The translations under genes and the position numbers were made by a program. A stretch of 7,838 bases of DNA from Lachnoclostridium sp. (lineage in GTDB: Bacteria; Bacillota; Clostridia; Lachnospirales; Lachnospiraceae): positions 1-7,838 of the forward strand of contig DMCD01000104.1 in NCBI GenBank assembly GCA_003445895.1, in the 5' to 3' direction. Under the pieces are notes generated by a model. It worked only from the letters and a program-made list of their open reading frames with translations. It was not told the DNA's origin and ran no database searches. This document shows, one piece after another, positions 1 through 6,052 of this stretch (the first letter of the stretch is position 1; every line of letters starts with the position of its first letter).

Positions 1-551
1 GGATCGGCGACCAGATCGCCCAGCTGGAGGCAGCAGGTGAGGTGGATCGCTTCATCTTCGGATTTGAGGAGAGCTACGGATACCTGGCAGGCCCCTATGT
101 CCGCGATAAGGACGCTGTCATCGGCTCCATGCTGATCTGCGAGATGGCAGCTTATTACAGAAGCATCGGATCCTCCATCAAGCAGCGCCTGGAGGAGATT
201 TACGCCCAGTACGGCCGTTATCTCAACAAGGTCGACAGCTTTGAATTCCCGGGTCTTTCCGGCATGGACAAGATGGCCGGCATCATGAATGGTCTCCGCG
301 AGAATCCGCCGAAGGAGTTCAACGGAAGAAAAGTGGCGAAGGCCATGGATTTCGCAAAACCCGAGGAGACAGGTCTTCCGAAGGCAAACGTCCTCATTTA
401 TCAGCTGGAAAATGGCGGAACCGTCGTTGTACGTCCCTCCGGAACCGAGCCGAAGATCAAGGCTTACTACACAACCCTCGGTAAGAATCTGGATGAGGCT
501 AAGAAGGAGAAAGAGGAGCTGGCTGAGGCTCTGAAGCCGCTCTTTGAATAA
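1..551 (+). CDS. Phosphoglucomutase/phosphomannomutase (alpha-D-phosphohexomutase), C-terminal part
   Basis: This is the 3' part of a cytoplasmic phospho-sugar mutase, which interconverts hexose-1-phosphate and hexose-6-phosphate and so feeds nucleotide-sugar synthesis for wall and surface glycans. The frame is open from the left edge (first full codon at base 3), so the start lies outside the window; the GTG at 42 is an internal valine codon. Visible family motifs are the domain 3 sugar-binding loop GFEESYG (bases 60-80) and the domain 4 phosphate-binding loop RPSGTEPKIK (about 432-461). About 182 residues are present; full-length relatives of the Bacillus PgcA type have about 570-580. The gene ends with TAA and is followed by a strong terminator, so it is transcriptionally separate from the sigma operon. 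Glucose versus mannose specificity cannot be settled from this fragment. Confidence 0.93.
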   Translation, partial: IGDQIAQLEAAGEVDRFIFGFEESYGYLAGPYVRDKDAVIGSMLICEMAAYYRSIGSSIKQRLEEIYAQYGRYLNKVDSFEFPGLSGMDKMAGIMNGLRENPPKEFNGRKVAKAMDFAKPEETGLPKANVLIYQLENGGTVVVRPSGTEPKIKAYYTTLGKNLDEAKKEKEELAEALKPLFE

Positions 552-594
552 TCATTCTTACACAGGCAGTTGAACAGACAGATATCATACGGCG

Positions 595-640
595 CAGCCG
601 CTGCCGGCAGGAAAAAAGCCTGCCGCGGCGGCTGTTTTTT
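595..640 (+). terminator. Rho-independent terminator after the phosphohexomutase gene
   Basis: A GC-rich hairpin has left arm 595-611 and right arm 619-634. Two perfect 7-bp blocks (CAGCCGC with GCGGCTG, and CGGCAGG with CCTGCCG) are separated by a small internal bulge. The loop is A-rich (612-618) and six T residues follow directly (635-640). It lies 44 bases after the stop codon at 551. Confidence 0.9.
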
Positions 641-754
641 GCGGGCACAGGGTGCGCACAGCCTGCGGGGTCTGAACGATGCGGGAATCTGCCGCTTTTT
701 ACGTTTACGAAGCAAAAGTGTCATAAATTTCCGGGAATTGTAAGGGAATTCGTG
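641..754. other. Non-coding stretch between terminator and sigma-operon promoter
   Basis: No convincing gene is seen here on either strand. It holds a short GCGG/CCGC stem (681-684 with 692-695) followed by five T residues, which could be a weak backup terminator. Just upstream of the promoter's -35 element are two copies of GGGAATT (733-739 and 744-750), 11 bases apart, about one helical turn, which could be a regulator binding site. Neither is strong enough to call alone. Confidence 0.35.
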
Positions 755-784
755 TTTACGGAATGGCAGGAAATGGGATATAAT
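755..784 (+). promoter_or_regulatory. Predicted housekeeping-type promoter of the ECF sigma operon
   Basis: A perfect TATAAT -10 element lies at 779-784. A -35-like TTTACG (4 of 6 consensus positions) lies at 755-760, giving an 18-base spacer. Transcription would begin near 791, leaving a leader of roughly 120 bases before the sigma gene. The promoter looks like a vegetative sigma-A type; no clear ECF-type (GGAAC/CGTC) promoter was found, so autoregulation by the encoded sigma factor is not evident. Confidence 0.6.
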
Positions 785-841
785 AAACTGATAAAAGAGA
801 ATTATTCTGCGGCAATATGCCCTTTATAGGAAAGGACGTTC

Positions 842-949
842 ATGCACCTTTTTTTGCATAAATGTGTGACCAAATGGGACGTTTCGCTGTCTGTAGTTGT
901 GAGGGGGAAACTGAATGGAAGATCGGGAGATCATCGATCTGTATTTTAA
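842..949 (+). other. Possible 35-codon upstream ORF in the sigma leader
   Basis: An ATG at 842 is preceded by AAAGGA (831-836) with 5 bases of spacing and opens a frame that runs to TAA at 947-949. It overlaps the first 35 bases of the sigma gene in another frame. A small hairpin (ATGCA 842-846 with TGCAT 855-859) includes the start codon. The predicted peptide resembles nothing I recognise. It could be a leader peptide that tunes sigma translation, or a chance ORF. Confidence 0.2.
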
Positions 950-1475
950 GCGATCAGAACAGGCAATCGCGGAAACTTCTCTGAAGTACGGGAAGTACTG
1001 CCGGAAGATTGCCTGGAATATACTGTACAGCGATGAGGATGCCGAGGAATGCGTCAATGACACATGGCTGCATACCTGGAATGCGATTCCACCGACAAGA
1101 CCGGTACGGTTTTCCTCGTTTCTGGGTAAAATCACCCGGAATCTCGCGCTGAATCTTTATGAAAAATCGCGTGCACAGAAGCGTGGAGCGGGAGAAACCG
1201 CAGCGGCCCTGGATGAGCTGGCCGGCTGCGTCTCGGCTTCCAGCGATGTGGAAAAGGAAATAGATGATAAGGAGCTGGCGGCATCCATTGACCGGTTCCT
1301 CGGCGGACTGCCGGAACAGACCCGGAAGATCTTTGTGCGCCGCTACTGGTATGTGAGCAGCGTCAAGGAGATTGCGGCGGAGTACGGCATGGGAGAGAGT
1401 GCGGTCAAGATGAGTCTGATGCGTACCAGAGAACAGTTTCGAGCGTATCTGGAAAAGGAAGGCATTCATATATGA
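915..1475 (+). CDS. ECF-type RNA polymerase sigma factor (sigma-70 family)
   Basis: This 186-residue protein has the two-domain layout of extracytoplasmic-function sigma factors, which direct RNA polymerase to a stress or envelope regulon. Region 2 covers about residues 22-88, with the conserved DAEECVNDT segment (residues 42-50) that leads into core binding and -10 recognition. Region 4 covers about 128-178 and includes GLPEQTRKIF and a helix-turn-helix around 147-170. A variable acidic linker (about 90-125) joins them, and there is no region 3. The ATG at 915 follows AGGGGG (902-907) at good spacing. The stop overlaps the start of the next gene by four bases (ATGA), which implies translational coupling with its anti-sigma partner. 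The target promoters are unknown. Confidence 0.92.
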   Translation: MEDREIIDLYFKRSEQAIAETSLKYGKYCRKIAWNILYSDEDAEECVNDTWLHTWNAIPPTRPVRFSSFLGKITRNLALNLYEKSRAQKRGAGETAAALDELAGCVSASSDVEKEIDDKELAASIDRFLGGLPEQTRKIFVRRYWYVSSVKEIAAEYGMGESAVKMSLMRTREQFRAYLEKEGIHI

Positions 1476-2695
1476 ACAGTGAAGAGCGCTTGCTGAAAGC
1501 CTTTGGCGGGATCAGTGATAAATACATCGAAGAAGCGGCGCCCGGAGCAGGTGCCAGTAAGCAGGTGGTGAGCATCGCGGAGGCCAGGAAGAAGAAGGTT
1601 CCCTGGCGTGCGATGAGCACAGTGGCCGCCTGCCTTGTTCTTGCGCTTTCCATCGGCATTTACCGTCAGAACGGCATCCGTACGGAGTATGCCGATAGCA
1701 CGGAAACCGAAGCGGTGCCCGGTAAGACGCAGGAGAATGCGGCAGCCATCGGGCAGCAGGAAGGAAACGCCGCTGCGGATAAGACAGAAGAGACCGCCGG
1801 CAATGAGACGGCTAAGGAAGAGATAAAAGAAACCGAAAAGTCCGATAAGACCGAAACGGCAGGGGAAACGGGAGATGGCACGGCAGCAGCCGGAGCGCAG
1901 ACGGAAGAGGCGGCAGGAGAAGCTGCGGTTTCCGAGAGCAGACCGGCGGAAAAACCGGCGGAAACTACCGGAACCAGACCGGACAGCCGGGAGGCCGAAG
2001 AAGAGCCTGCGGGCGGCGGAATCGCCGCACCGCCGATGACAGCGGAAGAGAATATGGCCGCGCAGGCCGGTATTCAGACACCGCCGGAGGAGGCAGGACA
2101 GACCTCCTGGAGTGAGGTTCTTCCCGCGGCACCGACGGAGACCCAGGCGGCGCCGTCCGGCCCCGCATCGGATATGGTGGCAGCAGGACAGAACGAATCC
2201 CAGGGACCGGCGGCGGAGATCAACGCGCCGAAGGTTGCGGGCGTATTCCGGCCCATCGAGGAAGCCCTCGGGCATACCCAGGAGCCGGGAGTCCAGATGG
2301 CCAATCCCTACCATGAATACGATTCCATCGACGAGGCAGTGAGCAACGCGGGTATCCCGGTCGCGGCGCCTTCGTCCATGGGTGAATATGATAACCTGAC
2401 ATACCGGGTGATCCCGGACACCATGACAGAGATCATTTACAGGGATGACAGCGGCGCTGAAGGCCTTCGCATCCGCAAGGCGGTCGGCACGGAGGACATC
2501 AGCGGAGTTTATGACACCTTCGAGTACGAACACAGAGTTCAGTATGCCGGAAGAGAGCTTAATCTGAAGGGCAATGCGGAGACCGTTTCGGTGGTGACAT
2601 GGACCAACGGCGTTCACAGCTATGCGATCTGTGCGCCGGAGCATGTCGGCCTGACAGCAGAACAGGCCTTAGTTCTCGCCAGTGCGACGGAATAA
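1472..2695 (+). CDS. Membrane-anchored anti-sigma factor with long disordered arm and DUF4367-like C-terminal domain
   Basis: A 407-residue single-pass membrane protein, probably the anti-sigma factor that holds the upstream sigma factor at the membrane. The short cytoplasmic N-terminus (1-46, with KYIEEA at 17-22) matches clostridial anti-sigma proteins. One transmembrane helix spans about 48-65, with basic residues on its cytoplasmic side. Residues 70-255 form a low-complexity arm rich in Ala, Glu, Thr, Gly and Pro, with no cysteine. The extracytoplasmic C-terminal domain (about 276-405) contains NPYHEYDSIDEA, RIRKAVGTEDISG and LNLKGN, followed by VTWTNGVHSYAIC, resembling DUF4367 domains at the ends of other clostridial anti-sigma factors. 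No zinc-binding HxxxCxxC motif is present. Its role is inferred from the 4-base overlap with the sigma gene and from topology. The signal it senses is unknown. Confidence 0.82.
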   Translation: MNSEERLLKAFGGISDKYIEEAAPGAGASKQVVSIAEARKKKVPWRAMSTVAACLVLALSIGIYRQNGIRTEYADSTETEAVPGKTQENAAAIGQQEGNAAADKTEETAGNETAKEEIKETEKSDKTETAGETGDGTAAAGAQTEEAAGEAAVSESRPAEKPAETTGTRPDSREAEEEPAGGGIAAPPMTAEENMAAQAGIQTPPEEAGQTSWSEVLPAAPTETQAAPSGPASDMVAAGQNESQGPAAEINAPKVAGVFRPIEEALGHTQEPGVQMANPYHEYDSIDEAVSNAGIPVAAPSSMGEYDNLTYRVIPDTMTEIIYRDDSGAEGLRIRKAVGTEDISGVYDTFEYEHRVQYAGRELNLKGNAETVSVVTWTNGVHSYAICAPEHVGLTAEQALVLASATE

Positions 2696-2697
2696 TC

Positions 2698-2728
2698 CCC
2701 TTTGCCCGCATCTGCAGTAAAAGGGAGG
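2698..2728 (+). promoter_or_regulatory. Hairpin covering the ribosome binding site of the DUF4349 gene
   Basis: CCCTTT (2698-2703) is perfectly complementary to AAAGGG (2720-2725), and the latter forms the core of the AAGGGAGG ribosome binding site (2721-2728) used by the ATG at 2736. The left arm begins three bases after the anti-sigma stop codon (2693-2695), so a ribosome finishing the anti-sigma gene would melt it. This suggests translational coupling. The stem is only 6 bp with a 16-base loop, so it is a modest prediction. Confidence 0.4.
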
Positions 2729-2735
2729 CACAGCA

Positions 2736-3809
2736 ATGAGAAAACACATAACAGGAGGGCTTCTTGCAGCACTTCTTGCCATATCGGTTACGGCAGGCGG
2801 CTGCGGCAGCCGGGAGAGCGGCGACATGGTCGTGGAGGAAACGGCCGCCGAGGCAGCTTATAATTACGACAGCATGGAGATGGCGGAGGAAGCCGCCATG
2901 GACATGGCACCGCGCGCTGAGATGAAGATGGCAGCAGCCGGCGCCGCAGTGGCGGATGGAGTCTCGGATGGAGGCCTTTCCGCAAACCAGGTGATGCCGG
3001 AGGAGATTTCCGCAGATCGGAAGCTTATCCGGAATGTGAGCCTGGGATACCAGACAGATCAGTTTGAACGTTTTACGGCGATGCTCCAGGAGGAGACCGC
3101 GAAGCTCGGCGGCTATATCGAATCCTCGGACATGAGCAAGGATGCCTACAGCAGCATCCGGCACGCCTATTTTGAGCTGCGGATCCCGAAGGAGAAGCTG
3201 GACAGCTTCCTGGCGGGACTGGACGGTGAGGCGAATCTCCTGCACCGGTCCGAGTACACCCAGGATGTGACCCTGGAATATCACGATGTGGAGAGCAGAA
3301 AAAAAGCGCTGGAGACGGAGTATGACACACTGCTTAGGCTTCTGGAGCAGGCGGACAGCATGGATGCCATCCTGGCGCTGAATCAGCGGCTCTCGGAGAT
3401 CCGGTATCAGCTGGATTCCTATGAATCCAACCTCCGGATGTATGACAATCAGGTGCAGTACTCCCGGGTCAGCGTATCCGTGGAGGAGGCGAAGATTCTG
3501 ACCCCGGCGGCGGAGAGCTCCGCGTGGGATAAGATCCGGCAGGGATTTAAGCAGAATCTGGAGGATGTGGGCGAGACGCTGGCAGGACTCGGCATTTTCC
3601 TCCTGTCCTCAATCCCGACCCTGATTGTGCTGGGGCTCTTTATTGCGGCGGCCGTATTCATCATCCGACGGATTATCCGGAGAATCCGCAGAAAGAAAGA
3701 GCAGAAGAAGGAACAGAAGAAGGAACAGAAGAACATACAGCAGGCGGACGGGGCAGAGGAAAATGCACCGGCCGATAAGCCGGAGAATGGGCCGGCGGAT
3801 GAAAACTGA
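2736..3809 (+). CDS. DUF4349 domain lipoprotein with C-terminal transmembrane helix
   Basis: This 357-residue envelope protein starts at ATG 2736 after AAGGGAGG. It has a lipoprotein-type signal sequence, with a hydrophobic stretch at 7-20 and a lipobox-like AGGC ending at Cys23. Residues 30-90 form an acidic, Met-rich linker with three evenly spaced MxM motifs. The DUF4349 domain covers about 95-310. It begins with RKLIRNVSLGYQTDQF, contains the pattern GGYIESSDMS (125-134) and a predicted coiled coil around 182-232, and returns to a strand with YSRVSVSVEE (242-251). A transmembrane helix follows at about 285-310, then a highly basic tail with KKEQ repeats and an acidic end. The molecular function of DUF4349 is not known; members often sit beside sigma/anti-sigma pairs in clostridia. 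The operon position suggests it belongs to the same envelope response. Lipid attachment and a helix at both ends would make a membrane-to-membrane loop, which is unusual. Confidence 0.88.
   Translation: MRKHITGGLLAALLAISVTAGGCGSRESGDMVVEETAAEAAYNYDSMEMAEEAAMDMAPRAEMKMAAAGAAVADGVSDGGLSANQVMPEEISADRKLIRNVSLGYQTDQFERFTAMLQEETAKLGGYIESSDMSKDAYSSIRHAYFELRIPKEKLDSFLAGLDGEANLLHRSEYTQDVTLEYHDVESRKKALETEYDTLLRLLEQADSMDAILALNQRLSEIRYQLDSYESNLRMYDNQVQYSRVSVSVEEAKILTPAAESSAWDKIRQGFKQNLEDVGETLAGLGIFLLSSIPTLIVLGLFIAAAVFIIRRIIRRIRRKKEQKKEQKKEQKNIQQADGAEENAPADKPENGPADEN
2871..2942 (+). repeat. Three octapeptide-spaced Met-x-Met motifs in the DUF4349 lipoprotein
   Basis: Codons 46-69 of the lipoprotein encode MEM (47-49), MDM (55-57) and MKM (63-65), each followed by Ala and exactly eight residues apart. 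The residues between are mostly Ala and Glu. This is a protein-level repeat; the DNA copies have diverged. Confidence 0.7.
3699..3731 (+). repeat. 12-bp tandem repeat (about 2.75 copies) encoding KKEQ units
   Basis: GAGCAGAAGAAG at 3699-3710 is followed by GAACAGAAGAAG at 3711-3722 and a partial GAACAGAAG at 3723-3731. The unit encodes EQKK in the basic cytoplasmic tail of the DUF4349 protein. Because the period is a multiple of three, copy-number change by slippage would keep the frame. Confidence 0.8.
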
Positions 3810-3831
3810 GCGTTTTTCGGAGGTGACAGAA

Positions 3832-4833
3832 TTGAGAAGCAGAAGAATGATTCATGCAGTGACGGCAGCGGCCCTTGCGGCCGGGATGACCCTGGCGGTT
3901 CCCTTTGCGGCGCAGGCGGCATCCATTACTTCCGTAAGCATTAATATTTCGTCGGAGGATGACCAGTTCGTGGTCGGTTCCTACTCCGAGAGCGAAGTGG
4001 TGGACGTCAGCATCCCCAACTCTTCCGCGGAGAAGTATCACGTGGTGGACTGGGATTTCGTGGATGAGGATGTGGCTTATCTGACGACGGCCTCGGCCCC
4101 GAAGCTGGAGATCATACTGGAGACCTCGGAGGACAATACCTTCAGTCTGACCAAGGCATCCCAGGTCAAGCTTTCCGGCGACACCAAGCCCACCTACGTG
4201 GACGGAAAAAAGCGGGATGAGGGCGAGCAGCTGGTCATCTATGTCCAGCTGAACAGCCTGATCGGAAAAGCCGGCGCGGTGGAGGATGTACAGTGGATCA
4301 AGGACCAGCCGGGCAACGTAAAGTTCTATTCTGTAGGCAAGAACGGCTATCAGATTAAGCTCATGCGGGACGGCGAGCAGCTGCCGGGATACATCGAGCT
4401 GCCCATCGGCTCTGCCGTGTGCGACCTGAACCCCTACATGCTGGTTCCGGGCAAGTATACCATGATGATCCGGGAGTACAATCCGGTAACCCACAGCCGC
4501 GGCGTATGGCTGGAGAACGAATTCCCCTATGTGGTGGATGAGGCAGCCGCGGAAGTCAACCGGGCACAGTTCGGCTATCTTTCCAGAAACGGACTGGGCT
4601 GGCAGAAGGATGAGGTTGGCTGGTGGTACAAGACCCCCAGCGGCTATGCTGCAAACCAGTGGCTGAAGGATAACGGCCACGAGTTCTGGATGAACGCGGA
4701 GGGCTACATGGTAACCGGCTGGCAGGAGATTGAAGGAAAGATGTATTACTTCAATGAGTCCGGTGAGAAGCAGGTCAATACCACCGCTCCGGACGGCTCT
4801 GTCCTGGATGAGAACGGCGTGAAGGTATCCTGA
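3832..4833 (+). CDS. Secreted protein with C-terminal choline-binding-type (cell-wall-binding) repeats
   Basis: A predicted 333-residue exported protein. The best start is TTG at 3832, eight bases after GGAGG (3819-3823) and 22 bases after the previous stop. The frame stays open upstream into the preceding gene, but no start there has a ribosome site or makes a signal peptide. From TTG, residues 1-29 form a clear signal peptide: basic MRSRR, a hydrophobic core, and an AQA cleavage motif. Residues 30-245 look beta-rich and match no family I can name. Residues 257-312 hold three short aromatic/Gly repeats (GWWYKTPSGYAANQW, then FWMNAEGYMVTGW, then MYYFNESGE) typical of choline-binding or glucan-binding wall modules. 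It is the last gene of the sigma operon. It probably attaches to the cell wall or its teichoic acids; no catalytic motif is seen. The in-frame ATG at 3847 is possible but too far from the ribosome site. Confidence 0.85.
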   Translation: MRSRRMIHAVTAAALAAGMTLAVPFAAQAASITSVSINISSEDDQFVVGSYSESEVVDVSIPNSSAEKYHVVDWDFVDEDVAYLTTASAPKLEIILETSEDNTFSLTKASQVKLSGDTKPTYVDGKKRDEGEQLVIYVQLNSLIGKAGAVEDVQWIKDQPGNVKFYSVGKNGYQIKLMRDGEQLPGYIELPIGSAVCDLNPYMLVPGKYTMMIREYNPVTHSRGVWLENEFPYVVDEAAAEVNRAQFGYLSRNGLGWQKDEVGWWYKTPSGYAANQWLKDNGHEFWMNAEGYMVTGWQEIEGKMYYFNESGEKQVNTTAPDGSVLDENGVKVS

Positions 4834-4891
4834 GTTTCGGAGGATAAGCAGAAACAGGGATCCGCTTTATAAAAGTATCAATTGTAGGATT

Positions 4892-4934
4892 AAAATACGG
4901 CGCAGTGCATTTAAAGCACTGCGCCGTTATTTTG
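4892..4934. terminator. Bidirectional rho-independent terminator between convergent genes
   Basis: CGGCGCAGTGC (4898-4908) pairs perfectly with GCACTGCGCCG (4916-4926) around a 7-base loop. The A-rich left flank (AAAATA, 4892-4897) and T-rich right flank (TTATTTT, 4927-4933) extend the stem and supply a T tract on either strand. It lies between the sigma operon (plus) and the degV-type gene (minus), so it can end both. Confidence 0.92.
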
Positions 4935-4940
4935 CCTGTA

Positions 4941-5810
4941 TTACTTCGCATCGCCCCAGAATCCCAGCATAAGCATCCCGGGACCGACGTGGGCGCCGAT
5001 GACGGGGCCTATTTCGGAGAGAAGGATCTCCGCCTCCGGATGCTTTGCAAGAATCAGATCCCGGAGTTCTTCCGCCCGGTCTCTGCAGTCTGCATGGGCG
5101 ATGCAGACGGTTTTGCAGATATCCGGCCTCCAGCCGGCTTCCATGCGGGCCATCTGGGCCTTCATGGCCTTTTTGGTTCCCCGGGGTTTTTCGGCCACTT
5201 CCAGGGAGCCGTCCTTTATGACGTGCAGGAGAGGCTTTACCTGCAGCAGGGTTCCGATAGCCGCAGCGGTCGGAGAGATTCGGCCGCCTCTCTTCAGGTG
5301 TTCCAGTGTATCCACGGTAAACCAGTGGCAGCAGTAATCTTTATTGTCTTCCACAAACTGAACCAGCTGTTCGATGTCGTACCCCTCCATCTGCTTCTGG
5401 GCGCAGAGGCGGATGAACATGCCCTGTCCGCCGGAGGCGCAGCAGGTGTCGGGACAGAAGATCTTCCGGTCGGGGAATTCTTCCCGGAGCTCGTCGGCGA
5501 TCATCTGGGCGTTCCCGAGACTTCCCGAGAGGGCGGCGGTGAGGCCCAGATAGAGGACATCCTTTCCTTCGGAAAGATATCGACGGAAGCATTCCTGATA
5601 GACCAGCGGGTTGATCTGGGAGGTGCTGGCGCACTTGCCGCTCCTCAGTGCGCGGTAAAAATCGGGAATGGTCAGGTCGCCGCCGGGACCGTAGGTAAAG
5701 CTCTGCTGGTCGAGAACGACTTCCATGGGAATGATATCAATGAATGGAAGATCCCGGAGAAGGTCTCCGGTCAGGTCTCCCGATGCATCGGCAATAATCT
5801 GATAGCTCAT
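4941..5810 (-). CDS. DegV family fatty-acid-binding protein
   Basis: A 289-residue cytoplasmic DegV protein, full length for the family (about 280-290). DegV/FakB proteins bind a fatty acid and, where studied, present it to the FakA kinase, which makes acyl-phosphate for membrane lipid synthesis. Recognisable features are the N-terminal strand and loop IIADASGDL (5-13), the ASTSQINP fatty-acid headgroup loop (61-68), LSGS (94-97), the RGGRIS turn (174-179) and the late HVGPG loop (274-278). The start ATG (5808-5810, minus strand) follows AGGAG at good spacing. The gene is monocistronic here and divergent from the TetR gene. No FakA/DAK-type partner is in the window, so the family call is firm but the lipid and partner are unknown. 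It is unusually cysteine-rich, including CC pairs at 123-124 and 160-161. Confidence 0.94.
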   Translation of the reverse strand: MSYQIIADASGDLTGDLLRDLPFIDIIPMEVVLDQQSFTYGPGGDLTIPDFYRALRSGKCASTSQINPLVYQECFRRYLSEGKDVLYLGLTAALSGSLGNAQMIADELREEFPDRKIFCPDTCCASGGQGMFIRLCAQKQMEGYDIEQLVQFVEDNKDYCCHWFTVDTLEHLKRGGRISPTAAAIGTLLQVKPLLHVIKDGSLEVAEKPRGTKKAMKAQMARMEAGWRPDICKTVCIAHADCRDRAEELRDLILAKHPEAEILLSEIGPVIGAHVGPGMLMLGFWGDAK

Positions 5811-5850
5811 GTTTTCTCCTGTTCCTGCTTGCGTTATGCCACATGTGTGT

Positions 5851-5879
5851 ATTATGATATGTCTGTCCCAAAATTACAA
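5851..5879 (-). promoter_or_regulatory. Predicted promoter of the DegV-family gene
   Basis: Read on the minus strand, TTGTAA (5874-5879) serves as -35 and CATAAT (5851-5856) as -10, separated by exactly 17 bases. They match 4 of 6 and 5 of 6 consensus positions. The -10 lies about 40 bases before the start codon. Confidence 0.6.
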
Positions 5880-5967
5880 TGGACATATACCGGGAAAATA
5901 TGTTGCTTTTGGCGCAGGAACCCGTGCACCTTATAGAATAAGCAACAGAAAAGACATGATATGTTGC
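5857..5967. promoter_or_regulatory. Cluster of ATATGT/ACATAT half-sites in the divergent control region
   Basis: An inverted repeat ATATGTC (5857-5863) and GACATAT (5882-5888) brackets the -35 of the degV-type promoter. A direct repeat ATATGTTGC occurs at 5898-5906 and 5959-5967. GCAACA (5942-5947) pairs with TGTTGC (5962-5967), and ACAT-GAT-ATGT (5954-5964) is a short palindrome. The shared half-site suggests operators, perhaps for the adjacent TetR-family protein, though the region is AT-rich and some copies could be chance. Confidence 0.4.
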
Positions 5968-6052
5968 CGAAATCGGCGTTACAAATCCGTAAAGAGTGCA
6001 TCTGCAGGCAAATCCGCAGGTATATCCGTAAAAACGGAGGGAGGACAGTGCC

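Noticed and set aside
652..659. Perfect 8-bp palindrome GTGCGCAC
   Set aside because: It is isolated in a GC-rich spacer with no second copy or promoter beside it; expected by chance.
1466..2644. 392-codon open frame on the minus strand opposite the anti-sigma gene
   Set aside because: It is a mirror of the GC-biased anti-sigma gene: its translation is rich in Arg, Cys and Leu, has no recognisable domain and lacks a credible ribosome site, while the plus strand has clear family motifs.
3625..3831. Upstream extension of the wall-binding protein frame
   Set aside because: It lies inside the DUF4349 gene in another frame, encodes an Arg-rich shadow sequence, and would bury the signal peptide.
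3673..4680. 335-codon minus-strand open frame opposite the wall-binding protein gene
   Set aside because: No domain or start signal; the plus strand has a signal peptide and wall-binding repeats.
4905..5936. 343-codon open frame on the plus strand opposite the DegV-family gene
   Set aside because: The minus strand encodes a full-length DegV protein with its motifs, ribosome site and promoter. The plus frame would also run through the terminator and has no family resemblance.
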